Origin: an uncultured Verrucomicrobiota bacterium | Lineage (GTDB): Bacteria; Verrucomicrobiota; Verrucomicrobiia; Limisphaerales; UBA9464 | Reading direction: 5' to 3' | Assembly (NCBI GenBank): GCA_903939515.1 | Contig: CAJAHH010000031.1 | Span: 62,001-126,000, forward strand | Length of the DNA stretch: 64,000 nucleotides | Made by a program: the position numbers and the translations under genes | Notes under the pieces: generated by a model | The model's input: the letters and a program-made list of their open reading frames with translations, nothing else | Database searches by the model: none | What the model was told of the DNA's origin: nothing | Shown here: positions 36,430 to 45,257 of the stretch, one piece after another | Numbering within the stretch: position 1 is the first letter of the stretch | Layout: the number at the start of each line of letters is the position of its first letter

Positions 36430-39400
36430 ATGAACGCTCGCACTCTCAGGCCGCTGGCCCGCTGGGTCCTTTTCGCTGCGTTGGCCTGTGGTTCGCAGGT
36501 CGTTGAGGCGGCGCCGGTTTCGGCCACGGCGGGTCCGGTCCAGTTCAATCGCGACATTCGGCCGATCCTCTCCGAGCACTGTTTTTCGTGCCACGGTCCG
36601 GATGTTCAGAAGATGAAAGGGGGGCTGCGTTTGGATCGCCGCGAGGAGGCACTCAAGCCAGCCAAGTCAGGCAAGAAAGCGATCCTGCCGCGCGATGCCG
36701 CAGGGAGTGAATTGGTGCACCGTCTCCTGAGTGATGACATCGAAGAATTGATGCCGCCGCCCGAGGCGCACAAGCCGCTCAAGCCGGAACAAAAGGCATT
36801 GCTCCAGCGGTGGATCGCCGAGGGAGCCGAGTATCAGGGACATTGGGCCTATCAACCCATCGTTCGCCCGGCCGTTTTGGCGGGCTCGGAGGGGGAGGGT
36901 GGTATCGATCGGTTGGTTCGAGCCCGTTTGGAGACGTTGAACCTCAAGCCCGCGCCAGAGGCCGATCGCCGTACGCTGGCCCGACGGTTGAGCTTGGATC
37001 TCACCGGCTTGCCGCCGACCCCAGAGTGGGTGGACGCCTTCGAGGCCGACTCCGCCCCCGGTGCCTATGAGCGGTGGGTGGATCGCCTGATGTCCACGCC
37101 TCAATACGGGGAACGCATGGCCAATGGTTGGCTCGATCTCGTGCGCTTCGCCGACACCGTCGGCTACCATTCCGACAATCCGCGGAACATCTGGCCCTAC
37201 CGCGATTACGTCATTCGCTCGTTCAACAACAACAAGCCCTTCGACCAGTTTACACGGGAACAACTGGCCGGCGATTTGTTGCCGAACGCCTCGATGGAGG
37301 CCCGGGTGGCTTCGGGCTTCAACCGACTCTTGCTCACCACCGAGGAGGGCGGAGCGCAGGAGAAGGATTACGAGTCGCGCTACCTCACCGATCGGGTTCG
37401 TGCTGTCGGAACGGTTTGGATGGGGCAAACCATCGGGTGTGCCCAGTGCCATGATCACAAGTTTGATCCTATTACGGCCCGTGATTTCTACTCGATGGGT
37501 GCCTTCTTCGCCGATGTGAAGGAGGCCATCATCGGCCGGCGCGAAGACGGTATGCTCGTGCCCACCGAACCCCAGGCCCGCGAACTGGCCCGATGGACGG
37601 CCGAGGCTCAGCGCCTCAAGGAGCGCTTCGAAGGCCCTCATCCGGAGTTGGAGGGGGCCTTTGGACGCTGGCGGCAGGAACGACTAGAAGCCCTGCGTTC
37701 GGACTCGCTGTGGACCGCGGCCGCTCCCACTTCAGCTGATTCAACTGGGGGTGCGACGGTGACGATTCGCGACGACCGTTCGGTGCTCATCGGAGGCAAG
37801 AGCCTCGACACCGACAGCACGGTGGTTCGATTTACCTCACTGCCGGAGCGGGTGGTCGGTGTGCGCGTGGAAGTGTTGCCCGACAAATCCCTGCCTTCTC
37901 AAGGACCGGGCCGCGCCGGTAATGGAAATTTCGTGCTGACGGAGGTCGTGGCCCGGGTGGTTCGTGAGGGTGCTCCGGTTCGTGAAGTTGCCTTTGATTC
38001 GGTGTGGGCCAGCCACGAGCAAACGGTGTCGGCTGATAAAAATCCCTATGGCAAATGGTCGGCGGCCTCGGTCATCGACCAAGACGCCCGCGGCACCTTC
38101 GCTGGTTGGGCTATCTTGCCCGAGGCGGGCAAGCCCGCGCAGTTGCGCTTGCGCCTGAAGGAGCCCCTCAGCCTGGCCTCCGGAGAGCGCTTAGAGATCG
38201 AGTTGCAACAGAAGCATGGACATGGAAACCACACGCTGGGGTGTTTTCGTATCGGGATGGCCACCGATGCAGCGGCGGTCGTGCCGCCCACGGTTCCATT
38301 GCCCAACGCAGATTTGGCGGAGCGTTTGAAGGTGGATCCGGCCGCTCGGACGCCCGAGCAGTCGGCCAAGTTGTGGTTCGAGTTCAAGTCGGTCGCCCCG
38401 GAATTGGCAGACCTCCGCACGCAGCGGGCCGCCGCCGACAAGGCCCGTGCCGACTTCGAGGGCACCCTTCCGCGCACGCTCATCACCGAGCGCTCTGAAA
38501 AGCCCCGGACCGTCCGGGTGCTGCCCCGTGGCAATTGGCTGATCGAAACGGGCGAGATCATGGAACCGGCCATCCCGTCCCACTTCCGGCCAACCGCCCA
38601 GGCGGCCTCCGATCGGCGACTGAACCGCTTGGACTTGGCCAACTGGTTGGTGTCGCCCGAGAACCCGCTGACTGCGCGGGTGGTGGTCAATCGCTACTGG
38701 CGTCAATTCTTCGGCACCGGCCTTTCCAAGGTGATCGACGATTTTGGCGCCCAGGGCGAACCGCCGCGGTATCCGGAATTGCTCGATTGGCTGGCCGCGG
38801 AGTTCCGCGAGAGCGGTTGGGATGTGAAAAACCTCGTCCGCCTGATGGTCACCAGCCGGACCTATCGGCAGTCCTCCAGCGCTCCGCGTGAGTTCCTGGC
38901 TCGTGATCCCGACAACCGAGATTTGGCCCGTCAGGGACGCTGGCGCATCGAGGCAGAACAAGTCCGGGACTCGGCGCTGCAGGTCTCCGGCCTGTTGGTG
39001 CCTCGAATCGGTGGTCCGAGCGTTCGGCCTTACCAGCCCGACGGATACTGGGAGAACCTCAACTTTCCGCAGCGTGGCTACGACGCCAGCTCGGGTGGCG
39101 ATCAGTATCGGCGCGGCCTCTATACCTGGTGGCAGCGTTCCTATGTGCACCCGAGCATGTTGGCCTTCGACGCCGCCACTCGCGAGGAGTGCGCCGCGGA
39201 GCGCAACCGCTCCAACATTCCCCAGCAAGCTCTGGTGCTCTTAAATGACCCGAGTTATGTCGAGGCGGCCCGAAGCTTCGCTGCTCGGATTCTCCGGGAA
39301 AGCTCTGGCGACGACGCGGCACGACTCACCTGGGCCTGGCGTCAGGCGCTCTCCCGCGCTCCACAAGACTCGGAGGTAGCCGCGCTGCGTCACCTGCTCG

Positions 39401-39564
39401 AATCCCAGCGGACTGCCTTCGCCAAGGACCCGGAGGCGGCTTCGAAATTCACCCGGACCGGCAAGGCTCCGACGCCGGCCGGCTTGGATCCCGTTCAATG
39501 GGCAGCCTGGACCGATGTGGCCCGTGCCCTCCTCAACCTTCACGAGACCATCACCCGTTCCTGA
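36430..39564 (+). CDS. PSD1 family protein with planctomycete cytochrome C, DUF1549 and DUF1553 domains
   Basis: ATG 36430 gives 1044 residues and a good signal peptide (RPLARWVLFAALACGSQVVEAAP); the open frame reaches back to 36286 without conserved sequence. A CFSCH heme-type motif lies at 51-55 (ILSEHCFSCHGPDVQKMKGGLRLD). DUF1549 spans about 150-370 (RRLSLDLTGLPPTPEWVDAF, YGERMANGWLDLVRFADT, IGCAQCHDHKFDPI). A central CBM-like region precedes DUF1553 (about 735-1000: NRLDLANWLVSPENPLTARVVVNRYWRQFFG, SNIPQQALVLLNDPSYVEAAR). The protein is probably exported and acts with the DUF1501 protein encoded two bases downstream. The heme and the catalytic role are not proven for the family. Confidence 0.92.
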   Translation: MNARTLRPLARWVLFAALACGSQVVEAAPVSATAGPVQFNRDIRPILSEHCFSCHGPDVQKMKGGLRLDRREEALKPAKSGKKAILPRDAAGSELVHRLLSDDIEELMPPPEAHKPLKPEQKALLQRWIAEGAEYQGHWAYQPIVRPAVLAGSEGEGGIDRLVRARLETLNLKPAPEADRRTLARRLSLDLTGLPPTPEWVDAFEADSAPGAYERWVDRLMSTPQYGERMANGWLDLVRFADTVGYHSDNPRNIWPYRDYVIRSFNNNKPFDQFTREQLAGDLLPNASMEARVASGFNRLLLTTEEGGAQEKDYESRYLTDRVRAVGTVWMGQTIGCAQCHDHKFDPITARDFYSMGAFFADVKEAIIGRREDGMLVPTEPQARELARWTAEAQRLKERFEGPHPELEGAFGRWRQERLEALRSDSLWTAAAPTSADSTGGATVTIRDDRSVLIGGKSLDTDSTVVRFTSLPERVVGVRVEVLPDKSLPSQGPGRAGNGNFVLTEVVARVVREGAPVREVAFDSVWASHEQTVSADKNPYGKWSAASVIDQDARGTFAGWAILPEAGKPAQLRLRLKEPLSLASGERLEIELQQKHGHGNHTLGCFRIGMATDAAAVVPPTVPLPNADLAERLKVDPAARTPEQSAKLWFEFKSVAPELADLRTQRAAADKARADFEGTLPRTLITERSEKPRTVRVLPRGNWLIETGEIMEPAIPSHFRPTAQAASDRRLNRLDLANWLVSPENPLTARVVVNRYWRQFFGTGLSKVIDDFGAQGEPPRYPELLDWLAAEFRESGWDVKNLVRLMVTSRTYRQSSSAPREFLARDPDNRDLARQGRWRIEAEQVRDSALQVSGLLVPRIGGPSVRPYQPDGYWENLNFPQRGYDASSGGDQYRRGLYTWWQRSYVHPSMLAFDAATREECAAERNRSNIPQQALVLLNDPSYVEAARSFAARILRESSGDDAARLTWAWRQALSRAPQDSEVAALRHLLESQRTAFAKDPEAASKFTRTGKAPTPAGLDPVQWAAWTDVARALLNLHETITRS

Positions 39565-39566
39565 CC

Positions 39567-41009
39567 ATGAGCCCATCCACGGAGATTCGTCAGTTTCTTC
39601 AGCAGCAACAAACCCGACGTTTGTTTTTGGGTCGCGCGTCTCAAGGCCTGGGTGCCTTGGCGCTGGGTTCCATTCTCCAACCGCGGATCCTTGAGGCGGC
39701 CAGCGCGGCCCGAACAGTGAGTGGCGCGGTGGCTCCATTGCACTTTCCAGCGAAGGCACGGCGGGTGATTTGGCTGAGTATGGCTGGTGGTCCGTCGCAT
39801 CTGGAAACCTTCGATCCCAAGCCCAAGCTGGCGGAGATGCACGGCAAGCCGATGCCCGAGTCGTTCACCAAGGGTAAGCAAATCGCCCAGCTCCAGGGAC
39901 AGAAGTTGGTTTGCTACGGACCGCAGTTGCCCTTCAAGCGTTTCGGGAAAGCCGGTGTCGAATTGTGTGAACTCTTCACCCAATTAGGCTCGGTGTCCGA
40001 TGAGATTTGCTGGGTGCGTTCCATGACGAGCGAGGCCATCAATCACGATCCGGCCCACATGTTCATGAACACGGGCTCGCAAATTGCGGGTCGCCCGAGC
40101 ATGGGTTCGTGGGTGACCTATGGGTTGGGTTCCGAGGCGGAGAACTTGCCCGGTTTCGTGGTGCTGACCTCTCTTGGGCGCGGCGGCCAGAATCAGCCGA
40201 TCGCGGCCCGTCAATGGGCGCCCGGCATGTTGCCGAGTCGGTTTCAGGGAGTGCACTTGCGAGGCAAGGGCGATCCGGTGATGTACCTGGGAACCCCGCC
40301 GGGAGTGACCCGCGAAGGGCAGCACGAAGTGGTGCGGACGATCAACGATCTCAACCGGCAGCACGACGCCGTGGTGGATGACCCTGAGATCTCGACGCGC
40401 ATCGCCCAGTACGAAATGGCCTTCCAAATGCAGTCGAGCGTGCCGGAGCTGATGGACACGGTGAGCGAGCCGGCTTCCATTCAGTCGCTCTATGGTTGCA
40501 AGCCTGGGGATGGTTCCTTTGCCTCGAACTGTCTTCTGGCCCGCCGCTTGGCCGAGCGAGGCGTGCGCTTCATCCAGCTGTATCACAAGGACTGGGACCA
40601 TCACGGCGAGGTGAAGCAGGGGGTCGAGTTCAAGGCCGCGGAGATCGATCGGGCGTGTATGGCGCTCATCACCGACCTGAAGCAGCGCGACATGCTCAAA
40701 GACACGTTGATCGTGTGGGCCGGTGAGTTTGGCCGTACCCCGATGAGCCAGGGCGGCAGCGGGCGCGACCACCACAATGCCGGGTTCACCATCTGGATGT
40801 GCGGCGGCGGGATCCGGCCTGGGATGATTTACGGGGCGACCGATGAGCTGGGGTATTCGGCGGTCGAGTCACCGGTAGACGTGCACGACATTCACGCGAC
40901 GCTGTTGCGGCAGTTGGGCATCGACCACACCCGATTGTCGGTGAAGTTCCAGGGCTTGGATGTGCGACTGACCGGTATCGCGGGTCGCGTCATCCAGGAT
41001 ATTATCTGA
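39567..41009 (+). CDS. DUF1501 family exported protein (second copy)
   Basis: The product has 480 residues from ATG 39567, two bases after the PSD1 stop. An upstream in-frame start would overlap that gene. The N-terminus (QQQQTRRLFLGRASQGLGALALGS) has a twin-arginine-type signal. Family features are WLSMAGGPSHLETFDPKP, MTSEAINHDPAHMFMNTG, IVWAGEFGRTPMSQGG, RDHHNAGFTIWMCGGGI and DVHDIHATLLRQLGIDHTRL. It is more complete and somewhat different from the DUF1501 protein at 612, so the two pairs may serve different substrates. Its last bases overlap the end of the convergent PQQ-propeller gene (41002-41009). Confidence 0.92.
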   Translation: MSPSTEIRQFLQQQQTRRLFLGRASQGLGALALGSILQPRILEAASAARTVSGAVAPLHFPAKARRVIWLSMAGGPSHLETFDPKPKLAEMHGKPMPESFTKGKQIAQLQGQKLVCYGPQLPFKRFGKAGVELCELFTQLGSVSDEICWVRSMTSEAINHDPAHMFMNTGSQIAGRPSMGSWVTYGLGSEAENLPGFVVLTSLGRGGQNQPIAARQWAPGMLPSRFQGVHLRGKGDPVMYLGTPPGVTREGQHEVVRTINDLNRQHDAVVDDPEISTRIAQYEMAFQMQSSVPELMDTVSEPASIQSLYGCKPGDGSFASNCLLARRLAERGVRFIQLYHKDWDHHGEVKQGVEFKAAEIDRACMALITDLKQRDMLKDTLIVWAGEFGRTPMSQGGSGRDHHNAGFTIWMCGGGIRPGMIYGATDELGYSAVESPVDVHDIHATLLRQLGIDHTRLSVKFQGLDVRLTGIAGRVIQDII

Positions 41010-42534
41010 CTGTGGGGGTGGTCTTGATCGTTGTCGCGAAGAGTCGGGTTCCGGTGGCGACGTAGAGGGTGCCGTTGGCGGCCACGGCGGTGGCGCTGAT
41101 GGGCGAACCCAGGGCCACGTGACCGAGGAGCAGTTTTTCGCGGCTCAGGGCGAAAGTCCAGAATCCGCCGCGCCGGGTGCCGATGTAGACTTTGCCGTCG
41201 GCCACCAGTGCTGAAGCCCAGACTTCGCCGTCTAGTTCGTGGGTCCATACGCCTTTCCCAGTGGCTGCATCAATGCAGTGGAGGGTGCGCATGGAGTCGG
41301 CGCAAAAGAGCAGTCCGTTGGCGATGGCCGGGGTGCTCATGGTGTGGCGACCCAGCGGGTACGACCACAAGGTGTTGGAGGCGCTGACGTCGCCCTGTCC
41401 GGTGGTGCGTATGCAGCGAACCGAGGCTTCGTTCTTGCCCCAGAACCAATCGCCGCCACCGGCGACATACATCCGGTCTCCGAGAGCGACGGGCATTCCG
41501 TAGATATTGCTGGGACCTTCGCGTCGGTTGTTGAGAAAGCTGCCGACGTTGGTCTTGGGTCCGCTGGGATCGAAGTCAAAGCGCCAAGGGTTGGTCAGGA
41601 TGGACGGTTCGGACGAGGGGTTTCCTGGGTGGTAGGGATCGAAGCCGTAGACAACGCCGTCGCCACCGGCGAAGAGGATACGTGGCTGGCCGTTGACGGT
41701 GGTGAGGGAGGGGGAGGACCAGGTGCAATGGAAGATGCGCGGGGCGATGCCGAGGCCGTCCTGGGCGACCCAGCGGCCGGTGCGTTTGTCGAGCACCACG
41801 AGGCTAGGGGCCTTGGGTGTACGGATGACGCGGTGGGTGTTGTCTACGCCGGTGCTGGTGTTGATGTACAGGTAGTCGCCATGGATGAGGATGGAGCTGT
41901 GGGCTCCGTCATGGGACCAGATGCCGGCCTCTCGGGTGAGGTCGAAGGACCAGAGGATGTCGGCGTCCGGCACGGCCGCGGGGACGGGGACTGGCAGGGC
42001 GTTGGTGCCGCGAAGGTTGAGGTAGGCGGCTTCGTTCTGAAATGGGCCTTGGTTGCCGTTGGCTTGTCCGCGGATGTCCAGGCATTGGACGACGCCGCGA
42101 TTGTCGACGAGGTAGACGCGGTCGCCTTCGACGGTGACGGGCGAGGCCATGCCGGTCTTGGGCCAGTCGTGGTAGATATCCTCTTCGCGCTTGGGGACGG
42201 CCAGTTGCCATTCGAGAGCTCCGGTGGCTTCGGAGAGGCAGAGCATGATGCCGCGATCGCCTTTGCGTCGGGCATCCCGTGGCAGCTCGTTATTGGTGCC
42301 AATGAAGATGCGTCCATGGGCGATCACGGGGGTGGAGTGAGATTCAGTTCCAGAGGCACCCAGGGGAACGCTCCACCGGATGTGGGTTCCGTTGGTCGGA
42401 TTGAATGTGGCCGGGAGGTTGACCTCGGGTGAGGTCATGTTCCGTGACCAGGCTTCGCCGAACTGCGGGCGATCGGCGGCCTGGAGAGACATCAGGGCCG
42501 CAAGGCTGGCGAATGCGTGGGCACGGGTGAACAT
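41002..42534 (-). CDS. Exported PQQ-like beta-propeller protein
   Basis: The preferred start is the ATG at 42532-42534 (510 residues), which gives a signal peptide (TRAHAFASLAALMSLQAAD). PQQ-type blades recur: IMLCLSEATGALEWQLAVP, VYLVDNRGVVQCLDIRG, LVVLDKRTGRWVAQDG, LHCIDAATGKGVWTHELDGEVWASALVADGKVYIGTRRG, and TAVAANGTLYVATGTRLFA. No EF-hand or catalytic residues were recognised. Such proteins are abundant next to PSD1/DUF1501 genes in these phyla and are probably periplasmic. It meets the DUF1501 gene tail to tail with an eight-base overlap. Confidence 0.85.
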   Translation of the reverse strand: MFTRAHAFASLAALMSLQAADRPQFGEAWSRNMTSPEVNLPATFNPTNGTHIRWSVPLGASGTESHSTPVIAHGRIFIGTNNELPRDARRKGDRGIMLCLSEATGALEWQLAVPKREEDIYHDWPKTGMASPVTVEGDRVYLVDNRGVVQCLDIRGQANGNQGPFQNEAAYLNLRGTNALPVPVPAAVPDADILWSFDLTREAGIWSHDGAHSSILIHGDYLYINTSTGVDNTHRVIRTPKAPSLVVLDKRTGRWVAQDGLGIAPRIFHCTWSSPSLTTVNGQPRILFAGGDGVVYGFDPYHPGNPSSEPSILTNPWRFDFDPSGPKTNVGSFLNNRREGPSNIYGMPVALGDRMYVAGGGDWFWGKNEASVRCIRTTGQGDVSASNTLWSYPLGRHTMSTPAIANGLLFCADSMRTLHCIDAATGKGVWTHELDGEVWASALVADGKVYIGTRRGGFWTFALSREKLLLGHVALGSPISATAVAANGTLYVATGTRLFATTIKTTPTVR

Positions 42535-42893
42535 GGGTGTGAACTTAGGGCAGGGTGCCCGTCGACGAAACACCTATCGGTTGGCTGCGGGGTCGGTCCC
42601 ACCTATTTACACAAAAGGGGCCACTCTTGCTTATTTTTTGTGATGGTCGCTGGCCCCAAATCCGAAGGGCTTGGGAAACCACAGATCCGCTCGAGCAACC
42701 TGCGAAGAACTGAGGCCCGCTTGTCAACGTCGTACGCGGAGACGGGGTATGGCCGCCGGAACTAGGCGGACTCCTCAACGGCCACGCTGACGGAATGGGG
42801 CAGAGCTCGATAGAAGCGTGTTCGGTTCGGGCAATGATGGGCACCGGGTCGATATCGATCCCTGGTAAGTCGATGCCGGTATGCCCCGGGAGC
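42535..42893. other. Gene-free stretch with the dispersed 30-bp repeat
   Basis: No convincing protein is encoded here on either strand. It contains the second copy of the 30-bp dispersed repeat (42589-42618), and otherwise nothing that I can name. It separates the PQQ-propeller start from the end of the sugar methyltransferase gene, both on the minus strand. Confidence 0.5.
42589..42618. repeat. Dispersed 30-bp repeat, copy 2
   Basis: This copy is identical to 30829-30858 and in the same orientation, beginning GGGGTCGGTCCCACC. It lies about 55 bases upstream of the start of the PQQ-propeller gene (minus strand); the other copy lies about 85 bases upstream of the helicase gene, also on the minus strand. 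Confidence 0.7.
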
Positions 42894-44159
42894 TCACCCC
42901 ACCCGGTGGTAAACCTCTTCGACCCAGCCGCGGCGCACCCAGCATAATTCTCGTGAGATCCTTACCAATCCAGCGGTCGTGGACGCCAACTCCGGTACCC
43001 ACGGGGGAGCCTTGCCCTGCATCGGGCTGAAGGCTTCCTGGTTGATGCTGAAGAGAAGCCCTCCGGGCTGTAGGCGCTCGGCCGCCAGCCTGAGGTAGTC
43101 GCGGACGATCTCGACGGGCATTTCCGGGAAACTGTCCTGATTGAAGATCGCGTCGAATCGCTGTTCGCAAAACTGCTCATGGGAATGGACCGGCATGATC
43201 CAAGTGCGCCGTCCTTTGAAGCTTCCTTCACGCCGAAAGTCGGAGTAGAGGCCAACCTGGTCACGGCCCAGAGCGTTGCCGAGGAACCATCCCTGGTAGA
43301 CGTTGGTCAGGGCGAGGTCGAGGATCACGTATCGCGAGGGAGACCTTAGTTTTTGTAACCAATGGCATGCTCCCCCAAACCCCGCCCCGATCTCCATGAT
43401 GTCGGGTGATTCCGGAGCCGAATGCCGTTGAAGATGCCCATGGAGTCGATGGGCTGCATACAGGTGCCCCGGCGTTTGCATGTCCAGAAGGCGGCCCCCC
43501 ACCTCGATGCCGTAGGCTCCAGCGATCCGTGGGAAGTCGATCCGGAGACCCAGCTTGCGCTCAACGGCGGTCAGCAGGGCCTCGGGTCCGTCCCGAAGAG
43601 CATGGCCGATCTCACCCTGTTCCGGACATTCTGTGCGCACCACACCCAGCGACTCGGCCAATCCCGCCAACTGAGACAGGATGAGATAGGATGCGAACCG
43701 TGAACCCTGAGCGATTCCAAGATCGCCGTAGCCTATCCCCCACAACGTGGGCGAAGGAAACATCCTCTCTAGGAACGCGAGAAGGGCTTCTGGATCGCGG
43801 TTGCGGAGGGCTTTAAGGACCGCAGGCGCATTGCGGTCGATGATCGTGGACCAGAGGGGACTGTAATTGCGGTTCGAAGGATCCAATCCTTGGCCCGCGT
43901 AAAAGGACTCCACCAGATCTTCGGCGAGGGCCCGTCGTGCTGCCGGGTCGAGTCCCTCTGAGGAATCTGGCACCGTCAGTGGCAGATTGGGTACCGAAGA
44001 TCCGCCCCAGAACCACTCGGGCCTGTTGAACAGGTCACGATTGGACAGCCGATGAATCCGGTTTCCGTACAGGCATCGGAGTAGTGCGCGATGGAAAAGG
44101 AACGCGGCATTGTTGCGGCTGAGCTGCCGCAGGAGGAGCACAAGTGAGGGCATACGCAT
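42894..44159 (-). CDS. Putative sugar O-methyltransferase
   Basis: The product has about 421 residues from the ATG at 44157-44159; a second ATG is two codons later and a TTG at 44177 is possible. The N-terminal half is helical (FYAGQGLDPSNRNYSPLWSTIIDRN, MFPSPTLWGIGYGDLGIAQG), and the C-terminal half is a Rossmann methyltransferase with a SAM-binding IMEIGAGFGGACHWL and an FDAIFNQDSFPEMP acidic motif. This layout is that of the putative sugar O-methyltransferase family linked to surface polysaccharides. It is separated from the glycan operon by repeats and dusB. The substrate sugar is unknown. Confidence 0.78.
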   Translation of the reverse strand: MRMPSLVLLLRQLSRNNAAFLFHRALLRCLYGNRIHRLSNRDLFNRPEWFWGGSSVPNLPLTVPDSSEGLDPAARRALAEDLVESFYAGQGLDPSNRNYSPLWSTIIDRNAPAVLKALRNRDPEALLAFLERMFPSPTLWGIGYGDLGIAQGSRFASYLILSQLAGLAESLGVVRTECPEQGEIGHALRDGPEALLTAVERKLGLRIDFPRIAGAYGIEVGGRLLDMQTPGHLYAAHRLHGHLQRHSAPESPDIMEIGAGFGGACHWLQKLRSPSRYVILDLALTNVYQGWFLGNALGRDQVGLYSDFRREGSFKGRRTWIMPVHSHEQFCEQRFDAIFNQDSFPEMPVEIVRDYLRLAAERLQPGGLLFSINQEAFSPMQGKAPPWVPELASTTAGLVRISRELCWVRRGWVEEVYHRVG

Positions 44160-44177
44160 CGACCGCGAGTTTATCAA

Positions 44178-44653
44178 TCGCGCCTGAGCCTGCCGCCGAT
44201 CGCGGGCCCAGGGGCTCAGGACCCACGGAGAAGAGGAGGTTCTCGGGGCCCGGTTGGACCGTCAAACTGGATTTGCCGGGATTCCAGGCACTCAAGCGCT
44301 CCCCAACGGTCTTCTACGAGATTTCAGGAGATTTCAGGGACAGTCTCCGAAGGGTGGTTTTGGCGCGTTCTTGGGTGGGGGCTCCGCGGGATCGGTCCTG
44401 CGCGCGCAGGGAAGCTCTGGGGAGGATGAGCTATCGCGCTGTGCGCGAGGGGAGGGTATAATCGCTTCCAATGCTTGCTCCGGCCCGCTCCCGCTGCCGC
44501 TTCGAAGTTGTGGGTTGGTTCGGAGATTTCAGGGACAGGCTGCAGGGGAGGTTTTAGGGACAGGCTCCGAAGTGAGTGCGGGTGGAGGGTTGGAGTAGAT
44601 TTCTTCGATGCCCTGTAAGAATTCGGTCGAGGCCTACGAATCCTCTTCTGAAT
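44178..44653. repeat. Repeat-rich intergenic stretch with palindromic element copy
   Basis: No gene is supported. At 44371-44504 lies a diverged copy of the palindromic element at 27207-27340. It is flanked by a 16-bp direct repeat GAGATTTCAGGGACAG at 44328-44343 and 44523-44538, and a related GGGACAGGCTCCGAAG follows near 44557. A further 15-bp sequence GCTCCCCAACGGTCT at 44298-44312 recurs at 45206-45220, beyond the truncated gene. The pattern suggests nested small mobile or REP-like elements. Confidence 0.65.
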
Positions 44654-45013
44654 ATGAAACCGATAGACTTCGTTGGTGCCTGGCAATTCACCCTCAAGCA
44701 CTTCCTGCAATCCTTCCTCGAGGTAGCCTTCCCAGTGATCGCGGCGGTGATCGATTGGAAGGTTCCTCCCGTGTCGCTCGACAAGGAATTGCTGGAAATC
44801 TTGCCTGACGCACAACCGGATCCCGAGCGCTTCGACAAGTTGATCCGGTTTCGTCTGATCAGTGGGTTAGATGCATGTCTGTGGATCCACTTCGAGTTCA
44901 GTAATCAACCAGATCCGGACCTGGAAGATCGTCTCAACGATCGTTGCCAACGCTTCTTCGACCGTTTCGGGGTGGGGGTGACGCATGTGACCGTCTTGGC
45001 CGGCGAGGAATGA
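44654..45013 (+). pseudogene. Truncated Rpn/transposase-like nuclease family protein
   Basis: From ATG 44654 the frame encodes 119 residues: WQFTLKHFLQSFLEVAFPVIAAVIDWKVPPVSLDKELLEILPDAQ, RFDKLIRFRLISGLDACLWIHFEFSNQPDPDLEDRLNDRCQRFFDRFG. This is the N-terminal pattern of the Rpn/PD-(D/E)XK putative transposase group, in which the DKEL and IHxEVQ stretches hold active-site acids. Family members usually continue for another 150-200 residues; here the frame stops soon after HVTVLAGEE. It is probably a decayed copy, although a short functional protein cannot be excluded. It lies inside a repeat-rich stretch. Confidence 0.55.
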
Positions 45014-45257
45014 GGGTTAGTGGCGTGCCCGTCACCGCACTGAGGTGCGCCACGACAAGATGGGTTACGACAGGGAGTGAACGACTGGGCCCGATGACTG
45101 GATCATTGTCGGTCGGATTTTTCGGCTGAAAACGTTTCGGTCACGGCCGTGCCGAGATCGTCGGTGCGGGTCTGTGGGGCCTCGTCGATGTCCGGACGTT
45201 CAGGTGCTCCCCAACGGTCTGCTGGGCTTTTAGCCGCTGGTGGAGTAGCCTTCTCGG

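Noticed and set aside
42517-42844. Small frames on both strands around the 42589 repeat
   Set aside because: Composition is low-complexity for a protein, none has a good ribosome-binding site and they overlap the repeat.
44144-44598. Short plus-strand frames in the repeat-rich stretch upstream of the Rpn-like remnant
   Set aside because: They are built from the repeat sequence itself, and no protein family is recognisable.
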